DNA of 21,633 nucleotides, from NCBI GenBank assembly GCA_000437355.1, contig FR899770.1, positions 288 to 21,920 on the forward strand. Reading direction: 5' to 3'. The DNA is from Firmicutes bacterium CAG:460 (GTDB taxonomy: Bacteria > Bacillota_I > Bacilli_A > RF39 > UBA660). Below the pieces are notes generated by a model, which saw nothing but the letters and a program-made list of their open reading frames with translations, had not been told where the DNA came from and made no database searches. Below, one piece after another: positions 14,877 through 20,884 of the stretch; the stretch's first letter is position 1, and every line of letters starts with the position of its first letter. The position numbers and the translations under genes are program-made.

Positions 14877-16281
14877 CAGTTTCTGTATTTGATACTTTTT
14901 CAGTTTCATGATAATTATTTAATATTTGTATTCCTGGATAACCTTTATTCTTGTATAATTCTTGAATATCAGAATAATTACTTGGAAAAGCATTATTATT
15001 TTCACTATTTAAAGTATCCATTGATAAGTCAGTTGCAATAGTTAATTGTTTATTTTCATCATCATATAACGCATTACCAGTTACATTATCAAATGTTATT
15101 GTAACATTTTTATTACCAATTACTTGTTTATATTCAGCTTCATCACTAAATGTATAGATATAATCTCTTCTTGCTACATTTAAGAAAGCAAATTCATTTC
15201 GACTTATTGCAAAAATATCTGATGTAACTTTTTTAGCATTATAATTTAAAACTTCTTCTTCATTACTTGTACAACCTAAGAATAAGAAAATATCATCACT
15301 AGTTACATAAAGTTCAGTTGCATAAGTTTCTTTATTTCCATTATCATCTTCAGCAACTATTTCTACTTTTTTTGGTCCACCTGCTGTTTGTAAATAATTA
15401 TTTACTTCTTCAGTATTTAAGAAACTAGTTTTACAATTTGATGGGTCTATACAATTCTTTACAAAATCTTCAACCTTAACAGATGTACCAACTTTTCTAA
15501 ATACTGTATTTAATTCAACTTTTGGTGCTGTTTTATCTCCAACAATTACTTTTGTTTCATAAGTTTTATTATTACATGTAATTGTAACTGGATATTCTCC
15601 AATTACAAGAGAATTAACATTTCTGATATTTACACTACAAAGATTAGTATTTCCACTTATACTTGTAGTATAACTTTTAACATCATCAGGAACAGTCTCA
15701 CCAATACCAATTGTAATTTCTTTAGTTGTTAACTTGACATTATTTTTACTAATATTAAGAAAATAATATACACCAAAAGCAACTCCAGCAATTAAAACAA
15801 CAATAAGTAAAATAAATAAGAATTTATTCATTGGTTTCTTTTTCTTTTCATTTGCTGGTGGTACAACGCCAATATTTTCCACTTTAGTTGGATTTACCAT
15901 ATTTGGAGTACCAAAATTAGTAGTTCCAACACCAACAGTTCCTCCCATTAAATTATTCATATCAGCATTTGGAAGTCCTTCAGTACCTGGAATTGGTCTT
16001 GCAACTGGTTCAGTTGGTACAGCATTTTCTACCGGTGTAGCAGGACCTACATCATCCATTAAATTATCAATTGCTGTAGGTTGTGGTGTTACAACTCCAG
16101 CATCATTAGGTAATTGTGATGGTGTAACATTTTCCCCACCAACATTTGGCATTGGTGTAGGATTTAAAGTTTCAACTTCATTAGGTTGCCCAGAAGTTGT
16201 ATTACCTCCGGTATTTCCTAAAGTCATTGCTCCAAAATTATTTTCGCCATTATTTAAATTGTTTGGATTTTGTCCATTCAT
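14863..16281 (-). CDS. Bitopic membrane protein with disordered cytosolic N-terminus and Ig-like outer domains
   Basis: A 472-residue protein. Residues 1 to about 145 are low-complexity, rich in Asn, Pro, Gly, Thr and Val, probably disordered and cytosolic. A KKKK stretch comes before one membrane helix (about 153-175, KFLFILLIVVLIAGVAFGVYYFL). The outer part begins with strand-rich modules; VGDKTAPKVELNTVFRKVGTSVKVEDFV resembles the bacterial Ig-like DUF5011/HYR type. A poorly conserved C-terminal domain of about 150 residues follows. No enzyme motif seen. The ribosome-binding site is AAAAGGGG. It has its own promoter inside the end of murD and a terminator at its stop. A cell-envelope role is inferred from topology and from murD upstream. 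Confidence 0.7.
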   Translation of the reverse strand: MNGQNPNNLNNGENNFGAMTLGNTGGNTTSGQPNEVETLNPTPMPNVGGENVTPSQLPNDAGVVTPQPTAIDNLMDDVGPATPVENAVPTEPVARPIPGTEGLPNADMNNLMGGTVGVGTTNFGTPNMVNPTKVENIGVVPPANEKKKKPMNKFLFILLIVVLIAGVAFGVYYFLNISKNNVKLTTKEITIGIGETVPDDVKSYTTSISGNTNLCSVNIRNVNSLVIGEYPVTITCNNKTYETKVIVGDKTAPKVELNTVFRKVGTSVKVEDFVKNCIDPSNCKTSFLNTEEVNNYLQTAGGPKKVEIVAEDDNGNKETYATELYVTSDDIFLFLGCTSNEEEVLNYNAKKVTSDIFAISRNEFAFLNVARRDYIYTFSDEAEYKQVIGNKNVTITFDNVTGNALYDDENKQLTIATDLSMDTLNSENNNAFPSNYSDIQELYKNKGYPGIQILNNYHETEKVSNTETEKSE

Positions 16282-16310
16282 TTTATCAGCCCCTTTTATA
16301 CTATAATACT

Positions 16311-16339
16311 ATTATACATTTTTATTTAGAATTTTTCAA
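16311..16339 (-). promoter_or_regulatory. Promoter of the 14863-16281 gene
   Basis: Minus strand: TTGAAA (16334-16339), 17-base spacer, TATAAT (16311-16316). The -35 box lies inside the last codons of murD. I see no murD terminator, so read-through from murD is also likely. Confidence 0.75.
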
Positions 16340-17660
16340 CTATATTTTTAAATTCATTACCACGATTTTCAAAATGTGGGTATTGGTCTTGACTTGATGA
16401 TGCTGGAGATAATAATACAACTTCACCATCACTAATATTTTTCTTTAAAAATTCCATAGCATTTTCTAAAGTTTTACCTTTAAAACAAGGAATATTCATA
16501 CTACAAGCATAGTCATAAACGATATCTGTAACTTCCCCAATTGCATATATATATTTAACATTTTTCATAAATTCATCTAATTCATGAAAATCTTGATTAC
16601 GATTTAAGCCCCCTAAAATAAGATGAATTGGTTTATCAAATGTTTTTAAAGCAGTTATTGTTGCAGTGGGATTTGTAGACTTAGAGTCATTATAAAAATC
16701 AACTCCATTATAATTTCTTACAAATTCCAAACGATGTTCAACACCTCCAAAAGTTTTCAAAAACATCTTTATTTTATCAATATCTAAACCAAAGTTTTCT
16801 ACAACCAATAAAGCAGCCATAATATTTTCATAATTATGAACACCTTGTAATTTAATATCTTTTTTTTGTAATACTAACTCATTATTTAAATAAATACCAT
16901 CGTCCAACAAGTATGCCTTACAACTTGTATTACCATTTGAACTAAAATACACTTTCTTAGATAAAATATCTCCACTTACATCAATAGCATCACTATTTTC
17001 ATAATTAATAATAGCTAAATCACTATAAGTATGTTTATTAAATATCTTCTTTTTAGTCATTTTATAATGTTCATAAGTACCATGATAATCCAAATGCGTT
17101 GGACAAATATTAGTAAGAACACTAATATCTGTTTTAAAATCATGAATATCACAAAGTTGATGGTCACTAATTTCTAAAAGTAAAATATCTCCACTTTTAA
17201 TATTTGGTAATAAATCTGTTAATGGTGTTCCAATATTTCCTCCCATAACAACACTTTTACCTAGGCATTTTAACATATTATAAATAATTGTTGTAGTTGT
17301 AGTTTTACCATTAGAACCAGTTATACCAATTATTTTTATATTATCTGGTAAAAAATGATATGCAACCTCTATTTCATTTTCTACCCTTAAATTTAATTCT
17401 TCGCAACGTTTAATCAAAGGACTTGTTGACATAATCGCTGGATTTTTAATAACTAAATCCAAGCTACTATCAATTAAATCAATTTGATTTTTAGTAACAA
17501 CTATTTTTACTCCTAAATCATTTAATTCATTTTCTACATCTTTATTTAACTCATTTAAATCAGTTAGTATTATATCATTATTTTTATTTGATAATAACTT
17601 TGCTACTGCAATACCACTTTTAGCAGCACCTAAAATTAATATTTTTTTATTTTCATACAT
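16326..17660 (-). CDS. murD: UDP-N-acetylmuramoyl-L-alanine--D-glutamate ligase
   Basis: A 444-residue cytosolic Mur ligase that adds D-glutamate to UDP-MurNAc-L-Ala, using ATP, in peptidoglycan precursor synthesis. The N-terminal Rossmann-like UDP-binding domain starts KKILILGAAKSGIA. The central ATPase domain has GITGSNGKTTT (Lys 119) and THLDYHGTYEHY. The C-terminal domain has GVEHRLEFV, NDSKSTNPTAT, LGGLNRNQDF and the MurD-like end LSPASSSQDQYPHFENRGNEF. Length is normal (about 450). The ribosome-binding site is AGGTGA. The promoter is merged with the terminator of the gene before it. Presence of murD indicates that the host makes a peptidoglycan wall, unlike Mycoplasma. Confidence 0.96.
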   Translation of the reverse strand: MYENKKILILGAAKSGIAVAKLLSNKNNDIILTDLNELNKDVENELNDLGVKIVVTKNQIDLIDSSLDLVIKNPAIMSTSPLIKRCEELNLRVENEIEVAYHFLPDNIKIIGITGSNGKTTTTTIIYNMLKCLGKSVVMGGNIGTPLTDLLPNIKSGDILLLEISDHQLCDIHDFKTDISVLTNICPTHLDYHGTYEHYKMTKKKIFNKHTYSDLAIINYENSDAIDVSGDILSKKVYFSSNGNTSCKAYLLDDGIYLNNELVLQKKDIKLQGVHNYENIMAALLVVENFGLDIDKIKMFLKTFGGVEHRLEFVRNYNGVDFYNDSKSTNPTATITALKTFDKPIHLILGGLNRNQDFHELDEFMKNVKYIYAIGEVTDIVYDYACSMNIPCFKGKTLENAMEFLKKNISDGEVVLLSPASSSQDQYPHFENRGNEFKNIVEKF

Positions 17661-17679
17661 AATTTATCTCACCTACTTA

Positions 17680-17708
17680 ATTATATTAAAAACGCAAAAA
17701 AAAAGCAA
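17680..17708 (-). promoter_or_regulatory. Promoter of murD
   Basis: Minus strand: TTGCTT (17703-17708), 17-base spacer, TATAAT (17680-17685). The -35 box is also the 3' arm of the upstream terminator hairpin and the spacer includes its T-tract. Confidence 0.7.
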
Positions 17709-17720
17709 TATTACTTGCTT
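17696..17720 (-). terminator. Rho-independent terminator of the 17711-18463 gene
   Basis: Minus strand: 6-bp stem AAGCAA/TTGCTT with a 6-base loop that contains the TAA stop, followed by a long T-tract. The stem is short, so some read-through into murD is expected. Confidence 0.65.
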
Positions 17721-18463
17721 CTTTTATATGTTAATACATAATTTTCTTGACTAAATTCACTTCTGTTAACTGGAGGCACACAAGTTATATCAAAACCTAA
17801 ATTTCTAAATTTTTCAAAATCATAACTAATTTTCCAAGTATATAACGCTTGAACTTCACTTGCATCAAAGCCACCAATTAATTTTTTAAACTCTTCTGGT
17901 GTTATATCTATCCAATGATATATATTTGATAAAAGTATAACATCATAACTAGACTTTTCTAAATCAACAAAACTTTTAAGATAAAACGTTGGTAACTCTC
18001 TTTTATTTAACATACCTTGTAATTTATAATAATTTTCTTTCTCTAAATAAGGAATATATCTTACATAATCACTTAATGTAAACAAACTAAATATATTACT
18101 TCTAAGTCTTATATTAGAAAATTTAATCCTTAACCTGATTAAATTATCAAAGAATTTTCTCACATCGTCGGGTAAATAATTCCTTATATGAGCATATATC
18201 CTGGTATCATTTAATCTATTAGTTATAAAATAATTACAAAATTCTTCATAGCTTAACAATCTTATCGCTGTATATTTTAAAACAAAATGATACCAACTAA
18301 CTATATTTACATCAATTACTTCAACTTCCTTAGCGCCACTTAAAATTGCTGTAAAATATTGGTCTCCACTACCTAACACAGATAATACTTTTGCATCATT
18401 AAAATCATACATTTCTGGATAAGCTCTAACAAACTCATTTGTAAATGAATATATTTTCTCCAT
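17711..18463 (-). CDS. DUF3419-like putative SAM-binding protein
   Basis: A 250-residue protein from ATG 18463. The longer frame from TTG 18475 is rejected because the GGGGG just upstream of the ATG is the ribosome-binding site. A Rossmann/SAM-binding signature lies near the N-terminus: VLSVLGSGDQYF (residues 26-37) and an acidic strand end EVIDVN (48-53), followed by a segment like the DUF3419 (BtaA-related) family (YHFVLKYTAIRLLSYEEFCNYF). YDVILLSNIYHWID fits the later strand of such a fold. DUF3419 includes 3-amino-3-carboxypropyl transferases of betaine-lipid synthesis, but many members are uncharacterised and this one is shorter, so the reaction is not assigned. It has a good promoter and lies just upstream of murD. 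Confidence 0.7.
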   Translation of the reverse strand: MEKIYSFTNEFVRAYPEMYDFNDAKVLSVLGSGDQYFTAILSGAKEVEVIDVNIVSWYHFVLKYTAIRLLSYEEFCNYFITNRLNDTRIYAHIRNYLPDDVRKFFDNLIRLRIKFSNIRLRSNIFSLFTLSDYVRYIPYLEKENYYKLQGMLNKRELPTFYLKSFVDLEKSSYDVILLSNIYHWIDITPEEFKKLIGGFDASEVQALYTWKISYDFEKFRNLGFDITCVPPVNRSEFSQENYVLTYKRSK

Positions 18464-18487
18464 AATAACCCCCAATTGATAAAAAGT

Positions 18488-18516
18488 ATTTTAACATCTA
18501 ATTTAGTTTTTGTAAA
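18488..18516 (-). promoter_or_regulatory. Promoter of the 17711-18463 gene
   Basis: Minus strand: TTTACA (18511-18516), 17-base spacer, TAAAAT (18488-18493) preceded by TGT. A palindrome (TTTTTGT, 2 bases, ACAAAAA; 18507-18522) covers the -35 box and could be an operator. Confidence 0.75.
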
Positions 18517-18575
18517 CAAAAATTATTTAAATTTTGCTATAATCTTTATCATAATTTTTAACAAAATTAATACTT

Positions 18576-18615
18576 TTCGGTTATTTGTAGATTTTTCATT
18601 CGGTTATTTATAGAT
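18576..18615. repeat. Two 17-bp direct repeats, 23-bp period
   Basis: TTCGGTTATTTGTAGAT at 18576-18592 and TTCGGTTATTTATAGAT at 18599-18615 differ at one base. They lie in the non-coding gap between the hsp20 terminator and the promoter of the DUF3419-like gene. The spacing is about two helical turns, as in paired protein-binding sites. Confidence 0.7.
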
Positions 18616-18622
18616 ATATTAC

Positions 18623-18656
18623 AAAAAAAGAATTATAAGTGCAAACTTATAATTCT
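18623..18656 (-). terminator. Rho-independent terminator of hsp20
   Basis: Minus strand: perfect 12-bp stem AGAATTATAAGT/ACTTATAATTCT with a 4-base loop, followed by seven T. It lies about 45 bases past the stop; the gap holds only AT-rich sequence. Confidence 0.85.
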
Positions 18657-18700
18657 ACATTAATTTATTTTTTAATAAAGAAATAAATTAAAATCACTTC

Positions 18701-19075
18701 CTATTTAACTTCAATATATCTCTTATTTTTATCTTCATCAACTTTAGAAACACTAATAGTTAAGATACCATCTTTAAATTCAGCTTCCATAGTTTTTTCA
18801 TCAATATCTTCTAGATGGAAACTTCTTTCAAGTCTGCCATACATTTTTCTTTCTCTATGTAAGTATTTTTTATTATCTTCATGTTTTTCATGATGTTCAG
18901 CTTTAACAACTATATTTCCTTTATTACATTCAACTTTAATATCTTTTTTGTCATATCCGGGAACATCCATTTCAATAAACACTTTATTATCTTTTTCAAA
19001 GATATCGCATTTCATCTTATTTTCTTTTTCTAAATCATTCAACATATCATCAAAAAACATTCTGCTTGGTAACAT
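18701..19075 (-). CDS. hsp20: Small heat-shock protein, Hsp20/alpha-crystallin family
   Basis: A 124-residue cytosolic ATP-independent holdase chaperone. The alpha-crystallin domain spans about residues 22-112 (CDIFEKDNKVFIEMDVPGYDKKDIKVEC; the conserved end FKDGILTISVSK). The N-terminal arm is short (LPSRMFFDDMLNDL) and the tail ends NKRYIEVK. The ATG at 19075 is preferred over the one at 19084, because AAGGA lies 11 bases before the first and only 2 before the second. A perfect consensus promoter overlapped by CIRCE indicates repression by HrcA at normal temperature and induction by heat or misfolded protein. The leader is about 80 bases long and has an 8-bp hairpin (ATTTTCAA/TTGAAAAT). The gene is monocistronic. 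Confidence 0.93.
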   Translation of the reverse strand: MLPSRMFFDDMLNDLEKENKMKCDIFEKDNKVFIEMDVPGYDKKDIKVECNKGNIVVKAEHHEKHEDNKKYLHRERKMYGRLERSFHLEDIDEKTMEAEFKDGILTISVSKVDEDKNKRYIEVK

Positions 19076-19161
19076 AAATATCATCTTCCTTTCATATTTT
19101 CAAATCTTTATTATTACTTGAAAATGTTTTTTATTTGTTAATCTCTTCAATTAACACTATC

Positions 19162-19190
19162 ATTATATTACTATAATTAGCACTTGTCAA
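19162..19190 (-). promoter_or_regulatory. Consensus promoter of hsp20
   Basis: Minus strand: TTGACA (19185-19190), 17-base spacer, TATAAT (19162-19167): a perfect match to the housekeeping sigma-factor consensus. Its -35 sits within the spacer of the CIRCE operator. Confidence 0.92.
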
Positions 19191-19203
19191 GTATAAGTGC
19201 TAA
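19177..19203. promoter_or_regulatory. CIRCE operator (HrcA-binding site)
   Basis: TTAGCACTT, 9 bases, AAGTGCTAA: an unbroken 9-bp inverted repeat that differs from the classic TTAGCACTC-N9-GAGTGCTAA only at the innermost pair. It covers the -35 box of hsp20, so bound HrcA would block RNA polymerase. Confidence 0.92.
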
Positions 19204-19257
19204 CTTTCACAAAAGTTTCACAATATACCAATTTTTTATAAAAAAATTATATAAAAT

Positions 19258-19276
19258 AAAAAAGGACCGAAGTCCT
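19258..19276 (-). terminator. UUCG-loop terminator of the downstream SipW-type gene
   Basis: Minus strand: AGGAC-TTCG-GTCCT followed by TTTTTTATTTT. The C(UUCG)G tetraloop is an exceptionally stable hairpin cap. Confidence 0.85.
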
Positions 19277-19281
19277 ATAAA

Positions 19282-19941
19282 CTAACAAGTTGTTTTATTA
19301 AATCTGATTACACCAGTAAATTGTTTACCAGCATTATCATTTTGGTTAAATGCTTGATTCTTTAAAGTAACAGTAATAGTCCAAGAATCACTAACACTAG
19401 CACCAGCATCAGCTACTAATGTGTGTTTCATATCAGTTCCACCCTTAGTAGTTGGAATATTAATAGTACCAGTAACAGCTTTGCCAGTAGCTAAAGTAAC
19501 CAAACTTTGTTTGTCAATTATAGTTTCTGTACCTTTTACTGCAGTAAATTCAAGTTCATTTACATTAGTAGCATTAGCAGCAGATTTAACAAATGTATTA
19601 GCTGTAATTTCTAATGCAGCTGTATAACAGAATGTTCTATCGGCTAGACTTGGTGTAGCAGTTCCAGCAGCACCTGGAGCTGTCCATTTTACTGTACCAG
19701 TTGATGAGCCAGTAACATCATTTCCACCTTCAGCGAATGTTGAAGCATCAGCATAAAGATTAATAGCGTTCATTGTTCCAAATTCTGAACTAGCAGCAGT
19801 ACCTGTACTAACTGTAACATTACCAGTTGTTCCTGTTCCACCTGCAGCAGAAAAGTATGCGAATGTTGCACCTACTACAGCAACTAATAATGTTGCAACT
19901 GCAATTACTGTTAAAAGAATGGTATTTTTTTTATTTTCCAT
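19282..19941 (-). CDS. Secreted protein with SipW-type signal peptide (TasA/camelysin-like), paralogue A
   Basis: A 219-residue protein. The N-terminus MENKKNTILLTVIAVATLL, then VVGATFAYFSA, matches the SipW-dependent type (short basic start, hydrophobic core, AxFAYF near the cut site) seen in TasA, CalY and relatives, which are cut by the dedicated signal peptidase SipW. The mature part is Thr/Ala/Gly/Val-rich, beta-like and low in charge; two Cys (TFCYTAAL and the last residue) are shared with the paralogue. TasA-like proteins assemble into extracellular fibres; the same role here is inference. AGGAGG lies 10 bases before the ATG. It has its own promoter and terminator. Codon use is less AT-rich than in the neighbours (many GCA, ACA, GGT), consistent with high expression. 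Confidence 0.8.
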   Translation of the reverse strand: MENKKNTILLTVIAVATLLVAVVGATFAYFSAAGGTGTTGNVTVSTGTAASSEFGTMNAINLYADASTFAEGGNDVTGSSTGTVKWTAPGAAGTATPSLADRTFCYTAALEITANTFVKSAANATNVNELEFTAVKGTETIIDKQSLVTLATGKAVTGTINIPTTKGGTDMKHTLVADAGASVSDSWTITVTLKNQAFNQNDNAGKQFTGVIRFNKTTC

Positions 19942-19965
19942 CTTCTCGTTTCCTCCTCTATTCTA

Positions 19966-19994
19966 ATAGTAACATTTTATAGATTAAAAATCAA
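19966..19994 (-). promoter_or_regulatory. Promoter of paralogue A, with operator-like repeat
   Basis: Minus strand: TTGATT (19989-19994), 17-base spacer, TACTAT (19966-19971) preceded by TGT. The -35 overlaps an inverted repeat (ATCAA, 7 bases, TTGAT; 19990-20006) that is copied in front of paralogue B. Confidence 0.65.
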
Positions 19995-20028
19995 CCCTAA
20001 ATTGATATTTTTTTAAATAATTTTTAAC

Positions 20029-20048
20029 AAAAAAAAGGACCGAAGTCC
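20029..20048 (-). terminator. UUCG-loop terminator of paralogue B
   Basis: Minus strand: GGAC-TTCG-GTCC followed by eight T, the same hairpin core as after paralogue A. It lies about 20 bases past the stop codon. Confidence 0.85.
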
Positions 20049-20068
20049 AATTTTATTTTTAATTAAAA

Positions 20069-20731
20069 TTAAGCACAACTTACCTTAGTGAAAGCGATTT
20101 GACCAGTAAGTTGTTTACCAGTATTTTCATTTTGGTTCATATCTAAGTTCTTTAATGTAACAGTAATAGTCCATTCATCAGTAAGACTAGCACCAGCATC
20201 AGCAATTAATTTATGAGTGTATTCACTTCCACCAGCAGTTGTAGGAATATTAATTGAGCCAGTTTTTCCAACTTTAGTATCTAAATCAACTAGAGATACT
20301 TTGTCAAGTAATACTGTACTACCTTTTTTAGCAGTAAATTCTAATTCATTTAATTTTTCAGTATTAGCAGCTGATACTGTAAATGTATTTGCTGTAATAT
20401 TTAAGGCAGCAGTATAGCAGAAACTTCTTTCAGCTTCATCTGGAGTGTGTTCTTGAGTAGCTCCTGGAGCAGTCCATTTTACTGTACCAGTAGTTTCTCC
20501 AGTAACATCAGCTCCACCTTGAGCAAATGTTGAAGCATCAGCATAAAGATTAAGAGCTTTAATAACACCAAATTCTGAACTAGCAGCAGTACCTGTACTA
20601 ACTGTAACATTTCCAGTTGTTCCTTGCGCTCCTGATGCTGTGAAATATGCGAATGTTGCACCTACTACAGCAACTAATAATGTTGCAACTGCGATAACTG
20701 TTAAAAGAATAGTATTTTTTTTATTTTCCAT
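20069..20731 (-). CDS. Secreted protein with SipW-type signal peptide (TasA/camelysin-like), paralogue B
   Basis: A 220-residue protein. The signal region (about the first 30 residues) is identical to that of paralogue A, and the next stretch (TGNVTVSTGTAASSEFG) is also identical; after that the two diverge to moderate similarity while keeping the same frame of motifs (NLYADASTFA, TVKWTAPGA, FCYTAAL, INIPTT, ADAGAS, WTITVTLKN, GKQ-TG). The Cys in FCYTAAL and the Cys near the C-terminus are both kept. AGGAG lies about 12 bases before the ATG. The promoter block and terminator are copies of those of paralogue A, so each gene forms a separate cassette. It is probably an envelope or extracellular-fibre subunit. 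The SipW peptidase itself is not in the window. Confidence 0.8.
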   Translation of the reverse strand: MENKKNTILLTVIAVATLLVAVVGATFAYFTASGAQGTTGNVTVSTGTAASSEFGVIKALNLYADASTFAQGGADVTGETTGTVKWTAPGATQEHTPDEAERSFCYTAALNITANTFTVSAANTEKLNELEFTAKKGSTVLLDKVSLVDLDTKVGKTGSINIPTTAGGSEYTHKLIADAGASLTDEWTITVTLKNLDMNQNENTGKQLTGQIAFTKVSCA

Positions 20732-20757
20732 GCTTTTCTTATCTCCTCTCTATTTTA

Positions 20758-20786
20758 ATATTACCATTTTATAGAACAAAAATCAA
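20758..20786 (-). promoter_or_regulatory. Promoter of paralogue B, with operator-like repeat
   Basis: Minus strand: TTGATT (20781-20786), 17-base spacer, TAATAT (20758-20763) preceded by TGG. The inverted repeat ATCAA, 7 bases, TTGAT (20782-20798) overlaps the -35, as in paralogue A. Confidence 0.65.
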
Positions 20787-20849
20787 CCCTAAATTGATAA
20801 TTTTCAAAAAATTTTTTCACCTTTTTTTCACATACAATTTTATTACCAA

Positions 20850-20884
20850 AATGAGTAAGTAAAATTAAAATTTACTTACTCATT
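20850..20884 (-). terminator. Long-stem terminator of the 20872-21633 gene
   Basis: Perfect 14-bp stem AATGAGTAAGTAAA/TTTACTTACTCATT with a 7-base loop; the stem contains the last codons and the TAA stop. The T-tract on the minus strand is short (TTTT). Confidence 0.7.

Noticed and set aside
18576..18615. CRISPR array.
   Set aside because: Only two 17-bp copies with a 6-bp spacer; no third repeat and no cas genes.
18464..18700. A tRNA, small protein or attachment site in the largest gap.
   Set aside because: No cloverleaf, no open frame with a ribosome-binding site and no integrase are nearby; the only structures are the terminator, the promoter palindrome and the paired direct repeats listed above.
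19076..19160. RNA thermometer in the hsp20 leader.
   Set aside because: The visible hairpin (ATTTTCAA/TTGAAAAT) does not pair with the ribosome-binding site and no fourU or ROSE pattern is evident; CIRCE already explains heat control.
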